Source: Schauerella aestuarii
GTDB taxonomy: Bacteria; Pseudomonadota; Gammaproteobacteria; Burkholderiales; Burkholderiaceae_B
Assembly (NCBI RefSeq): GCF_009866805.1
Contig: NZ_SIZW01000042.1
Span: 806,001-870,000, forward strand
Direction: 5' to 3'
DNA: 64,000 nucleotides
The notes beneath the pieces are model-generated. The model did not search any database, was not told the origin of the DNA, and saw nothing but the letters and a program-made list of their open reading frames with translations. Shown piece by piece: positions 1 to 8,228 of this stretch. Numbering within the stretch: the stretch's first letter is position 1; every line of letters begins with the position of its first letter. The translations under genes and the position numbers were made by a program.

Positions 1-839
1 TGCTGGCGCTCAATGACGGTCGCGATCTGCGTACACGCGAATTGCAGTAGCTCTACATCCTTCTCGCTATAGCAGACCCCGCCGGGATAGCTCTTGAGCA
101 CCAGCACCCCGATTGCGCCTTTATGAACATTGAGCGGTACGCTCAACCAGCACAGCGGCATCACGGCGATCGGCGTATTCAGCGCCGTCAAACGATCGCG
201 CAGCGCGTCGCCAGCGAGCAGCAAAGGCTGCCCCGTGCGCAGCGTTTCCGCGCACAGCGCGCCGGTGGCGGACGTATAGGGTTGCGGCGCCGGCTCATGA
301 GCGTCGACGTGGTATGGGAAGCTCAGCTGATCGGTTTGCTCGTCGTAAAGGGAAACCGAGAAATTATCCGCCGGCAACAGGCTTCCCACGATGCGATGAA
401 TCAGTCGAAAGAGTGTGGGCAAATCATCGGCGGCGAACGCGGCCTCGGCAATGGCATATAGCACGGCCTGCTTGGCTTCGGCACGCTTGCGCTCGGTGAT
501 ATCGCGGGCAACCCCGATGCGCAATTGATCGGCGGGCGACCAGCGCGCCGACCACATGATATGCACGATCTGGCCGTCCTTGCGGACGTAGCGATTTTCG
601 AAGTGAAATTGCGGCAATCCCGACATCACATCGACGATCGAGTCGCGGGTCATTTCGCGATCTTCCGGCAACATCATGTCGAACATGGATTTGCCGATCA
701 TCTCCTGCGGGGTGTAGCCGAAAATACGTTCGCACGCGGCGCTGGCGAAAACCACGCGAGCATCCTTCGTGACGGCAAATACCGCATCCATCATCAGATC
801 GATGAAGCTTGCTGACGGCCTGTAAGTCTGTGCTTCCAA
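1..839 (-). CDS. PAS-GAF sensor protein, C-terminus cut by window edge
   Basis: Translating the minus strand gives an open frame that runs off the left edge. Residues from MMDAVFAVTKDARVVFASAACE onward (shown here in part: DAVFAVTKDARVVF) form a PAS domain, including the ERIFGY and later RKDG and VARDITERKRAE motifs typical of PAS/PAC. A GAF domain follows (ADDLPTLFRLIHRIVG, then ALCAETLRTGQPLL and VPLNVHKGAIGVLVL). Such N-terminal sensors usually feed a histidine kinase, GGDEF or EAL output module, which lies outside the window, so the output is unknown. The start is uncertain: a TTG at 837-839 has a weak AAGG about 10 bases upstream; an ATG pair lies at 789-794 without a ribosome site. Cytoplasmic as far as visible. 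Confidence 0.75.
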   Translation of the reverse strand, partial: MEAQTYRPSASFIDLMMDAVFAVTKDARVVFASAACERIFGYTPQEMIGKSMFDMMLPEDREMTRDSIVDVMSGLPQFHFENRYVRKDGQIVHIMWSARWSPADQLRIGVARDITERKRAEAKQAVLYAIAEAAFAADDLPTLFRLIHRIVGSLLPADNFSVSLYDEQTDQLSFPYHVDAHEPAPQPYTSATGALCAETLRTGQPLLLAGDALRDRLTALNTPIAVMPLCWLSVPLNVHKGAIGVLVLKSYPGGVCYSEKDVELLQFACTQIATVIERQ

Positions 840-967
840 AGGAGATCTGCCTTTATTCAGCCCGTCTGCCGGGGTCTTTCGCAGATCATACCTGTAGAGG
901 CAGCATATTCCCGTTATTTTGACGCCATCCCAAGCATGTGACAAAAATCCGACGGGATCGCACGCTT

Positions 968-1348
968 TTAACGCACGCGCTCATACCTGTCCGTGGGTAA
1001 TGAACCATGAGTCTTATTTCCAGCCGTTTGGCACTCACCGCTTGCCGATAGGCGCCCCTGTAGCCACACCAAGTACTCATGGATGACGACGTCATCCCGC
1101 ATGCAATAAGACCACTTCTGCGACTTCCGAATGGTGATGAAGCCCGCCTCCCTCAAGATGTGGAGATGCCTGCTCGCGGTTGGCGGCGCGATGTGCATCA
1201 CTTTAGCAATCAGGGTCATGTTGACGGCGAACGCCACGGGCTCGGTGCGCCAGGGATAGTTGAAATGAATTTTGGCTCGATCGAGATACCGCAGGATCGA
1301 CATGCGGACTTCGCTGGACATTGCCTTGACCTGGAGGGAACGATTCAT
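968..1348 (-). CDS. ArsR-type winged-helix transcriptional regulator
   Basis: 126 residues. Residues about 5-100 read as a small winged helix: LQVKAMSSEVRMSILRYLDR, then NMTLIAKVMHIAPPTASRHL as helix-turn-helix with the PPTASRHLHIL recognition helix, and a wing around ITIRKSQKWSYCMRD. This resembles ArsR/SmtB-like repressors, but the CXC metal-binding motif of ArsR in helix 3 is absent, so metal sensing is not supported. The C-terminal 25 residues are polar and unlike the family core. The gene stands alone, divergent from exonuclease III, with a pair of near-identical 19-bp direct repeats just upstream of its start that may be its operator. Ligand and targets unknown. Confidence 0.7.
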   Translation of the reverse strand: MNRSLQVKAMSSEVRMSILRYLDRAKIHFNYPWRTEPVAFAVNMTLIAKVMHIAPPTASRHLHILREAGFITIRKSQKWSYCMRDDVVIHEYLVWLQGRLSASGECQTAGNKTHGSLPTDRYERVR

Positions 1349-1367
1349 TTTTCGATCGTATCGCCAC

Positions 1368-1438
1368 TTAGCTAACTGACGATATGCGGAAGAATACGGT
1401 GGGTTGATGATGTCGTCGTTTAGCTAACTGACGATGTG
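1368..1438. promoter_or_regulatory. Duplicated 19-bp element upstream of the ArsR-type gene
   Basis: TTAGCTAACTGACGATATG at 1368-1386 recurs as TTAGCTAACTGACGATGTG at 1420-1438 (18 of 19 bases identical). Start-to-start distance is 52 bp, close to five helical turns, so a protein would meet both on one face of the helix. Each begins with the perfect 8-bp palindrome TTAGCTAA. The copies are 20 and 72 bp upstream of the regulator start, which suggests an autoregulatory operator; this is inference. Confidence 0.55.
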
Positions 1439-1552
1439 AGAAGAAAAGTCGGCTAGGGGAACGCCTCCTGATCTGCATGCTCGAACCGCATGTCGTTGCG
1501 TTGGGAACGGCAACTGCGGCGCAAGCGCCATCCAATGAGACCGTCAACGCCC

Positions 1553-2335
1553 ATGTCTACCCTCACCTTCGCCACCTTCAATATCAACGGCATCCGATCA
1601 CGGCTGCCTGCCTTGCTCACCTGGCTCGAGCGCGAAGCGCCCGACGTCGTGTGTCTGCAGGAACTCAAATGCGTGGATAGCGCTTTTCCGATCGCCGAGA
1701 TCAATGCTGCAGGGTATGGCGCGATATGGCAGGGTGAAAAGGCCTGGAACGGCGTGGCGATTCTCGCGCGCGACATGGACCCGATCGAAACCCGTCGTGG
1801 ATTGCCCGCCAATGAAGATGACGCCCACAGCCGCTATATCGAGGCGGCTGTGCACGGCGTGCTGGTGGGCTGCCTGTACCTCCCCAACGGCAATCCGCAG
1901 CCCGGCCCGAAGTTTGAACACAAGCTCAAGTGGTTCGAGCGGTTCATCGATCATGCGCAATCGCTTTACGACACGGGGCACCCTGTTTTGCTGGCCGGCG
2001 ATTACAACGTCATTCCCACCGATGCCGATATCTACAACACCCGATCGTGGCTCAAGGATGCCTTGCTGCAGCCCGAGAGCCGAGCCTGCTATGAACGTCT
2101 GCTCCAGCAGGGATGGACTGACGCGTTGCGCGAAACACATCCCGATGAGCGCATCTACACTTTCTGGGACTACTTCCGCCGACATTGGGAAAGCAACTCG
2201 GGCTTGCGCATCGACCATTTGTTATTGAGCGACAGCCTCGCCACGCGCCTGAAGGATGCCGGTGTGGATACCTGGGTGCGAGGCGAGCCGCATGCCAGCG
2301 ACCACGCCCCAACCTGGATCACTGTCACGGCGTGA
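1553..2335 (+). CDS. xthA: Exodeoxyribonuclease III
   Basis: AP endonuclease/3'-5' exonuclease of base-excision repair, about 260 residues, normal length for the family. Endonuclease/exonuclease/phosphatase fold with the expected active-site landmarks: FNINGIRSRL at 9-18, LQELK with Glu37, LAGDYNVIPTD in the middle, RIDHLLLSD, and ASDHAPTW near the end with the catalytic Asp-His. The start at 1553 (MSTLTFATFNING) matches the family N-terminus; an upstream in-frame ATG at 1490 would add 21 residues with no family counterpart. No strong ribosome site is visible at either. Stands alone, convergent with the TetR gene. Confidence 0.92.
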   Translation: MSTLTFATFNINGIRSRLPALLTWLEREAPDVVCLQELKCVDSAFPIAEINAAGYGAIWQGEKAWNGVAILARDMDPIETRRGLPANEDDAHSRYIEAAVHGVLVGCLYLPNGNPQPGPKFEHKLKWFERFIDHAQSLYDTGHPVLLAGDYNVIPTDADIYNTRSWLKDALLQPESRACYERLLQQGWTDALRETHPDERIYTFWDYFRRHWESNSGLRIDHLLLSDSLATRLKDAGVDTWVRGEPHASDHAPTWITVTA

Positions 2336-2389
2336 AGCTGGACGACCGTTGCGTTGTGAATGTCGAATGCGGTGACATCGCCATCTGGA

Positions 2390-3085
2390 CTACCGTACTG
2401 TCGTAAACGATGGCGCGCCAAGGCCGTTCAACGACAGTGCCACGATCATCAATAGGACCGCTTCGTTGTCATCGGCGTTCAGCATGGACTCGCCGCGGGC
2501 AAGCGTGGCGATCTTGCTCGATTGGGGATCGCAGTTCACCAACACATGCAACGCGGCGCCCCGTACGAATTCATAACGCAGGATGATTTCGGATCGACTC
2601 AAATGCGGCAAGGTCGCGCGCATAGCGTCGAAAAACACCTGCGCGTAACCATCGAAATGATCCGCCACGAAACGCGTGTATTCGCTCTCGGGCGTGGCGC
2701 GCAGATGCTGTTCGACGCGAACGAAGAACCGGCCGCCGTCGCTATCGCGTTCGCACTCCACCAAGGGCCGCATCAACGCATCGAGAATCACCGGCAACGG
2801 CATGGGATGACCATCGAAGCGTTCTTGTGCCGCGTGCAGCATCTGCTTGCGGCGCACGTTGGGCGGGCCGATGATGTCCATCAGAATCTGGCGCACCAAG
2901 GCATCCTTGGAGCCGAAGTAATAGTTGACCGCTGCAACGTTCGTGTTACTGGCATCGCTGATATCGCGCACGGTTGTGGCGATTGGCCCCTTGCGAGAGA
3001 TCAACGACTTGGCCGCAACCAGAATGCGACGATCGACCGACGCATCGGTCTCGGTCTCAGGGCCGGAAAGTGAAAGGTCCGACAT
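2390..3085 (-). CDS. TetR-family transcriptional regulator
   Basis: 231 residues. The N-terminal DNA-binding domain spans about residues 16-65, with ATTVRDISDASNTNVAAVNYYF as helix-turn-helix and the family hallmark VNYYFGSKDALV. The C-terminal two thirds is the ligand/dimerisation part and is not specific enough to name an effector. ATG at 3085 is chosen because AGGAG lies 8 bases before it; an in-frame upstream start would add 17 unlike residues. The gene is divergent from the ABC importer/amidase operon and the region between holds two matching palindromes, so it very likely represses that operon and itself. Effector could be the imported amide compound or a product. Confidence 0.85.
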   Translation of the reverse strand: MSDLSLSGPETETDASVDRRILVAAKSLISRKGPIATTVRDISDASNTNVAAVNYYFGSKDALVRQILMDIIGPPNVRRKQMLHAAQERFDGHPMPLPVILDALMRPLVECERDSDGGRFFVRVEQHLRATPESEYTRFVADHFDGYAQVFFDAMRATLPHLSRSEIILRYEFVRGAALHVLVNCDPQSSKIATLARGESMLNADDNEAVLLMIVALSLNGLGAPSFTTVR

Positions 3086-3177
3086 AGTGCTCCTGTATGC
3101 GGGCGCCCCACGCGCCCGTGCCTGTATGTTCGCCAACGTCTATGTGTGCGCAAACGTCAACGCCAACTTCAGTCGAT

Positions 3178-3193
3178 TAAAACATCTGTTTTA
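3178..3193. promoter_or_regulatory. Palindromic operator, copy 1 (TetR-type)
   Basis: TAAAACA-TC-TGTTTTA, a perfect 7-bp inverted repeat around a 2-bp centre, 93 bp upstream of the TetR start. The size and symmetry fit TetR dimers. A second copy lies at 3294-3309. Confidence 0.65.
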
Positions 3194-3293
3194 TCGAAAT
3201 GCCGAGTTGTAAAAGTGTCAGCTAGGTGTTTTCCATTAAAACGCCAATTACGCTGCAATATAACTTGCTGACGCGTCGCAACATTCCTAGAAT

Positions 3294-3309
3294 TAAAACA
3301 CTTGTTTCA
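3294..3309. promoter_or_regulatory. Palindromic operator, copy 2 (TetR-type)
   Basis: TAAAACA-CT-TGTTTCA, same layout as the copy at 3178-3193 with one arm mismatch. Copies are 116 bp apart (11 helical turns), consistent with independent control of the two divergent transcripts or with looping. Confidence 0.62.
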
Positions 3310-3647
3310 GACAAGCAGCAGTCAAACCAACATTCGTTGTGTCAGCGGCAAGCCGTCACGCAAAGCGGCACCCGCATCCGATATCCGGTGGAGACAGCCC
3401 TGGAGAAGCACTTATGCGTCGGTATCGATTGACTCGCGTTTCCCACGTCCTCCGCCTGCACGTGCAAGCACTGCAGCGGCATTGCAGCGATGCCTTGCTG
3501 CAGACGCCGCCCTGCGCCCGACTTTCGCCACCGGCGCCCTGATCCGCACGGCCGCCGCATAAGCGACGGCTTCCATTCCCGTTCTCCCCCCTTTGACGCT
3601 TGCCAACGGCCAAGCGCCGGGCTTTGTGTCGTCCTTCGGAGTTGTCT

Positions 3648-5255
3648 ATGGTCATCAAACGGTTTGCGGTGTCGCTGTGTGCCGCCGCCATCATGGCAGT
3701 CGCGGTTTCGGGTCAAGCCTCTGCGGCAGAAAAGGTGCTGCGTGTGGCCACCACGCTCGCGGATATCCCACTGACCACCGGCCAGCCGAGCCAGGGTGGC
3801 GAGGGCGTGCGGTTCATCGGCATCACGCTTTACGATTCGCTGATCCGCTGGGATCTGTCGAAGGCCGACGAATCGGCCAAGCTCGTGCCCTCGCTGGCCG
3901 AAACGTGGAAGGTCGACGACACCACACAAACGAAGTGGACCTTCAACCTGCGCCATGGTGTGACGTTTCACGATGGCTCCACGTTCAACGCCGACGCGGT
4001 GGTGTGGAACCTGGACAAGTTGATGAAGCGCGATGCGCCGCAGTACGACCAGCCGCAGGCCACGCAGGCATCGACCTACACCGGCACGATCGCCAGCTAC
4101 CGCAAGATCGACGAATACACCGTCGAGGTCACCACCAAAGAGCCCGATGCGGTACTGCCCTACATGATGGCGCAGATCTTCATCTCCAGTCCGGCACGCT
4201 ACAACGAGGTGAAGGGCGACTGGAATGCATTCGCCCAGCGCGCGTCGGGCACGGGCCCCTGGATACTCGATAAGCTGGTGGCGCGCGAACGAGCCGAACT
4301 GGTGCGCAACCCCAAATATTGGGACGCGGCACGGATACCCAAATCGGATCGTCTGGTACTGCTGACGATGCCCGACCCCTCGACCCGCGTGGCGGCGCTG
4401 CTCTCCAAACAGGTCGATTGGATCGAGGCCCCGCCGCCCGACACCGTGCCGCGCTTAAAGCAACAAGGCATGCAGATCGTCACCAACGTCTATCCGCATG
4501 TATGGCCCTATCAGCTGAGTTTCTCCGAGGGCTCGCCATTCAAGGATCTGCGCGTGCGCAAGGCCGCCAACCTGGCGATCGATCGTGAGGGCCTCTCGGG
4601 CTTTCTGGGTGGACTCGCCGTGCCGGCCAAAGGCATGATCGACAGCAAACATCCGTGGTACGGGAAACCCACCTTCGATATCAAGTTCGACCCCGAGCAA
4701 GCACGAGCGTTGATGAAGGAAGCGGGCTACAGCAAAGCCAAGCCGGCCAAGATCAAGCTGCTGATTTCACCTTCGGGATCGGGTCAAATGCAGCCGCTGC
4801 CCATGAACGAATTCGTGCAGGAAAACCTGCGCGATGTGGGCTTCGATGTCGAACTTGAAGTGATGGAGTGGGAAGCGCTGCGGGCGCGCCGCCGCGCCGG
4901 TTCCGACGCTCCCGAGAACAAAGGCGCGCACGGCTTGAACAACAGCTGGGCCTACTGGGATCCCAATATCGCGCTGATCGGCACCGCCTGGTCCACGCAG
5001 CGTCCGCCGGGCGGCTACAACTGGGGCGGCTACAGCGATCCCCAGGCCGACAAGCTCGCCGCGCAAGCCAAGGTCACGTTCGATCCGGCGCAGCAGGATG
5101 CGGTGCTGGCGCAACTGCACAGCTATATCGTCGATCAGGCGATGTGGATCTGGGTGGTGCATGACCTGAACCCGCGCGCCATGTCGCCCCGTGTGAAGGG
5201 CTTCGTGCAGGCACAAAGCTGGTTTCAGGACCTGACGCCGGTCTATGTGGAGTAA
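3648..5255 (+). CDS. ABC transporter substrate-binding protein, family 5 (DppA/OppA-like)
   Basis: 535-residue periplasmic solute-binding protein. Residues 1-26 are a Sec signal peptide (MVIKRFAVSLCAAAIMAVAV, then GQASA before the mature AEKVLRVATT). The mature part has the SBP_bac_5 landmarks: LVPSLAETWKVDD, WTFNLRHGVTFHDGSTFNADAV, GTGPW, LRVRKAANLAIDREGL and the late GGYNWGGYSDPQADKL. The start at 3648 has CGGAG 6 bases upstream; the longer frame start at 3600 adds 16 residues that would bury the signal peptide. First gene of the importer/amidase operon. Substrate is unknown; neighbouring amidases suggest an amide, short peptide or ureide rather than nickel. Confidence 0.9.
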   Translation: MVIKRFAVSLCAAAIMAVAVSGQASAAEKVLRVATTLADIPLTTGQPSQGGEGVRFIGITLYDSLIRWDLSKADESAKLVPSLAETWKVDDTTQTKWTFNLRHGVTFHDGSTFNADAVVWNLDKLMKRDAPQYDQPQATQASTYTGTIASYRKIDEYTVEVTTKEPDAVLPYMMAQIFISSPARYNEVKGDWNAFAQRASGTGPWILDKLVARERAELVRNPKYWDAARIPKSDRLVLLTMPDPSTRVAALLSKQVDWIEAPPPDTVPRLKQQGMQIVTNVYPHVWPYQLSFSEGSPFKDLRVRKAANLAIDREGLSGFLGGLAVPAKGMIDSKHPWYGKPTFDIKFDPEQARALMKEAGYSKAKPAKIKLLISPSGSGQMQPLPMNEFVQENLRDVGFDVELEVMEWEALRARRRAGSDAPENKGAHGLNNSWAYWDPNIALIGTAWSTQRPPGGYNWGGYSDPQADKLAAQAKVTFDPAQQDAVLAQLHSYIVDQAMWIWVVHDLNPRAMSPRVKGFVQAQSWFQDLTPVYVE

Positions 5256-5260
5256 CCGCC

Positions 5261-6214
5261 ATGCTCCGATACCTGCTGCAACGCCTGCTCTACACCCTGC
5301 CGATCGCCATCGGGGTGTCGCTCGTGTGCTTCGCCCTCGTCCACCTCGCGCCCGGCGATCCACTTTCCGCCGTGCTGCCCGAGCGCGCGCCGCCCGAGCT
5401 TGTGGCGCAGGTGCGCGAGGAATACGGGTTCGACAAGCCGGTACCGGTGCAGTACCTCATCTGGCTGCGCAACATCGTGACCGGCGACTTCGGGACTTCG
5501 ATCACGACACGCCGGCCGGTGCTGGCCGAAATCATCCCCGCGATCAAGAACTCCCTGATGCTGGCTGCGGTGGCCATTTTCCTGGCGTTCGTGGCGGGTA
5601 CCACGCTGGGCACCATCGCCGGCTACAGCGATCGGCCGAGTATCGACCGCGCCGTCACGTCCGTGGCGGTCACGGGAGTGTCGATTCCGCACTACTGGCT
5701 GGGGATGGTGCTGATCGTGATCTTTTCGGTCAATCTGGGCTGGCTGCCCGCGACCGGCATGGGCGCTGACGGGTCGGCCGGCTTCACGTTCAATCGCGAA
5801 AGCTTGATGCACATGATCTTGCCGTCGATCACATTGGCCGTGATTCCCGCCAGCATCATTGCGCGGTCGGTCCGGGCTGCGGTAAGCGAAATCCGCAAGC
5901 AGGAGTTCGTGCAGGCCCTGTATGCCAAGGGCGTGCCGGCACGGCTCGTATTCGTGCACGTCATGAAGAACGCCGCGCCCACGGTGATGGCGGTGATGGG
6001 GCTGCAGTTCGCGCAAATGCTGGGCGGCTCGATTCTGGTCGAGACCGTGTTCGCCTGGCCGGGCACAGGCTTCCTGCTCAATTCCGCCATCTTCACGCGC
6101 GACCTGCCGATTCTTCAGGGAACGATCCTGGTGCTCGCCATGTTCTTCGTGCTCACCAATCTGGCCGTCGACGTCTTGCAAATGATGGTGGATCCGCGCG
6201 TCAAACGCGGTTGA
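5261..6214 (+). CDS. ABC transporter permease, DppB-like
   Basis: 317-residue inner-membrane subunit. It opens with LRYLLQRLLYTLPIAIGVSL, the standard first segment of DppB/OppB/GsiC, followed by LAPGDPL and the BPD_transp_1 core with five further membrane segments. The cytoplasmic EAA-type loop reads QEFVQALYAKGVPARLVFVHVMKNA. Its stop is 46 bases before the next start, and its start is 5 bases after the binding-protein stop. Forms the channel with the DppC-like partner. Confidence 0.92.
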   Translation: MLRYLLQRLLYTLPIAIGVSLVCFALVHLAPGDPLSAVLPERAPPELVAQVREEYGFDKPVPVQYLIWLRNIVTGDFGTSITTRRPVLAEIIPAIKNSLMLAAVAIFLAFVAGTTLGTIAGYSDRPSIDRAVTSVAVTGVSIPHYWLGMVLIVIFSVNLGWLPATGMGADGSAGFTFNRESLMHMILPSITLAVIPASIIARSVRAAVSEIRKQEFVQALYAKGVPARLVFVHVMKNAAPTVMAVMGLQFAQMLGGSILVETVFAWPGTGFLLNSAIFTRDLPILQGTILVLAMFFVLTNLAVDVLQMMVDPRVKRG

Positions 6215-6258
6215 AGGGTGCCTCGCATCCACTGCCCCATCGCGTTCAAGGAGCTTTT

Positions 6259-7176
6259 ATGCAGAAGGATAGTTTGGCAATGAGCCTGCCGGGCGGCGCC
6301 ACGGCACTGATCGCACCGCCGCTGCCCCCGCCCGTCACGCGCAGCTTCTGGCGCTCGAGCGTGCGCCGGCTATTGCGCGATCCCGTCACGATCGCCTGTT
6401 TGACCGTGCTCTCGTTGATCGTGCTGTCGGCGATCTTCGCGCCTTGGCTGGGGCTGGACGATCCGTTCAAGATGAGCATGGTGCGGCGCCTGAAGCCGCC
6501 CGGCACGCCCGGCCATCTGCTCGGTACCGACGAACTGGGCCGCGACATGCTGGCGCGGCTGATCTACGGCGGCCGACTGTCGCTTTTCATGGGCGTCATG
6601 CCTGTCGTGTTGGCCACCCTCATCGGCGCCACGCTGGGCATCACCGCAGGCTACGCCGGCGGCCGCGTCAATATGGCCATCATGCGCACGGTCGACGTGT
6701 TCTACGCGTTTCCTTCGGTACTGCTGGCCGTCGCGATCTCGGGCGTATTGGGTGCGGGCGTCTTCAACAGCATCGTGTCGCTCACGCTCGTGTTCATTCC
6801 GCCGATCGCCCGCGTGGCCGAAAGCGTGACCACCCAGGTGCGCAACCAGGACTTCGTCGAGGCGGCCAAGGCCACCGGTGCCAGTGCCTACCGCATCGTC
6901 ACCGGCCACGTGCTGAACAACGTGATCGCGCCCATCCTGATCTACGCCTCCAGCCTCATCAGCGTCAGCATCGTGGTCGCGTCGGGTTTGAGCTTTCTGG
7001 GCCTCGGCGTGAACCCGCCCAACGCCGAATGGGGCCTGATGCTAAACACGCTGCGCCAAGCGATTTATGTGGCACCGCTGAATGCGGTGCTGCCCGGTGT
7101 GATGATTTTCCTGACCTCCATGTGTTTCAACCTCGTTAGCGACGGCCTGCGTGGCGCGATGGATGTGAAAGCATGA
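6259..7176 (+). CDS. ABC transporter permease, DppC-like
   Basis: 305-residue inner-membrane partner of the DppB-like subunit. It has the DppC N-terminal segment (FWRSSVRRLLRDPVTIACLTV), the periplasmic LKPPGTPGHLLGTDELGRDMLARLIYGGRLSL motif, and an EAA loop NQDFVEAAKATGASAYRIVTGHVLNN. The ATG at 6259 is preceded by AAGGAG at good spacing; a TTG overlapping the upstream stop at 6211 is less likely. The 3' end overlaps or abuts the first ATPase gene. Confidence 0.92.
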   Translation: MQKDSLAMSLPGGATALIAPPLPPPVTRSFWRSSVRRLLRDPVTIACLTVLSLIVLSAIFAPWLGLDDPFKMSMVRRLKPPGTPGHLLGTDELGRDMLARLIYGGRLSLFMGVMPVVLATLIGATLGITAGYAGGRVNMAIMRTVDVFYAFPSVLLAVAISGVLGAGVFNSIVSLTLVFIPPIARVAESVTTQVRNQDFVEAAKATGASAYRIVTGHVLNNVIAPILIYASSLISVSIVVASGLSFLGLGVNPPNAEWGLMLNTLRQAIYVAPLNAVLPGVMIFLTSMCFNLVSDGLRGAMDVKA

Positions 7177-7196
7177 AGACGACCTCGGAGCAAGCC

Positions 7197-8228
7197 ATGA
7201 GTCTGGTCGCCCCAAAGCGGGATGCACGCGATCGCGGCGGCCCGGCGCAGCCGATGCTGATCGTGCGCGATCTGAAGAAGCACTTTCCCATTGCCGGCAA
7301 TCGCGTCGTGCGCGCCGTGGATGGTGTGAGTTTCGACGTGGCCAAAGGCGAGACGCTGGGTATCGTCGGCGAGTCAGGATGCGGCAAGTCCACCACCGGC
7401 CGCCTGCTGATGCAGTTGATCGCGCCCGACGCCGGCAACGTGATCTTCGACGGTGAAGAAGTCGGCGCCGTGCACGGCATCTCGGTGCGCGATCTGCGCC
7501 ACGGCATGCAAATGGTGTTCCAGGACAGTTATGCATCGCTCAACCCCCGGCTCACCATTGCCGACAGCATCGCTTTCGGCCCCAGCATCCTCGGCCTGAA
7601 ACGCGCACAAGCCGCCGCGCGGGCGCATTCGCTGCTGAAGATGGTGGGTCTCGAACCCACGTTGTTCGCCCAGCGCTATCCGCATGAGCTCTCGGGCGGC
7701 CAGCGGCAACGCGTCAACATCGCCCGCGCTTTGGCCATGGGGCCGCGCGCCGTGATCCTGGACGAGTCGGTGTCCGCGCTGGACAAGTCTGTGGAAGCCC
7801 AGGTGCTCAATCTGCTGCAGTCGCTCAAGCGGCAGCTCGGGCTGACCTACATCTTCATTTCGCACGACTTGAATGTGGTGCAGTACATGAGCGACCGCGT
7901 GCTCGTGATGTATCTGGGACAAGTGGTCGAGTCTGCCCCGGTCGACGCGCTGTATGCCCAGCCGCGTCATCCCTACACGGCGGCGCTGCTGTCGTCGCGG
8001 CCTTCGATGGATCCGAAACGGCGTGCGACCAAACCGCCCTTGTCGGGCGATCCCCCCAATCCGATCGATCCGCCCAGCGGCTGCCGGTTTCGCACCCGTT
8101 GCCCGCATGCGCAACAACTCTGCGCGGAAGTGGCCCCGCCCCTGACACCGATGGGCCAAGCCGCGCATCTGGCGGCGTGCCATTTCCCGCTCGCGCTCGT
8201 CGACGCCCGCCAGGAGGCCCTCGCATGA
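7197..8228 (+). CDS. ABC transporter ATPase, DppF-like
   Basis: 343 residues. Walker A GESGCGKST near 58-66, Q-loop MVFQDSYASLNPR, signature LSGGQRQRVNIARAL, Walker B VILDESVSALD and switch HDLNVVQYM. The Walker B carries DES where DEP is more common; DESVSALD is tolerated in this subfamily. The C-terminal oligopeptide tail (PSGCRFRTRCPHAQQLC) with spaced cysteines is present, as in DppD/DppF. Start is ambiguous: ATG 7197 has GGAG 6 bases upstream, while ATG 7173 overlaps the preceding stop as ATGA and adds 8 residues. It precedes the DppD-like gene, the reverse of the common D-F order. Confidence 0.9.
   Translation: MSLVAPKRDARDRGGPAQPMLIVRDLKKHFPIAGNRVVRAVDGVSFDVAKGETLGIVGESGCGKSTTGRLLMQLIAPDAGNVIFDGEEVGAVHGISVRDLRHGMQMVFQDSYASLNPRLTIADSIAFGPSILGLKRAQAAARAHSLLKMVGLEPTLFAQRYPHELSGGQRQRVNIARALAMGPRAVILDESVSALDKSVEAQVLNLLQSLKRQLGLTYIFISHDLNVVQYMSDRVLVMYLGQVVESAPVDALYAQPRHPYTAALLSSRPSMDPKRRATKPPLSGDPPNPIDPPSGCRFRTRCPHAQQLCAEVAPPLTPMGQAAHLAACHFPLALVDARQEALA

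Larger units (their letters stand above)
3086..3647. other. 562-bp divergent regulatory region between TetR gene and importer operon
   Basis: No convincing gene. The stretch 3170-3310 is clearly more AT-rich than its surroundings and contains the two operator-like palindromes (listed separately) plus an inverted GTTTT/AAAAC pair at 3228-3242. The part from 3310 to 3640 is GC-rich and would be a long untranslated leader if transcription starts near the palindromes. A CGGAG ribosome site lies just before the ATG at 3648. Confidence 0.6.

Noticed and set aside
886-1095. Minus-strand frame overlapping the ArsR-type gene
   Set aside because: It lies in another frame of the ArsR-type gene, with no features of its own.
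3414-3542. 42-codon frame starting ATG CGT CGG with GGAG 8 bases upstream, in the leader of the importer operon
   Set aside because: Short, Arg-rich, no recognisable feature, and a GC-rich stretch gives such frames readily. Kept only as a possibility; conservation would be needed.
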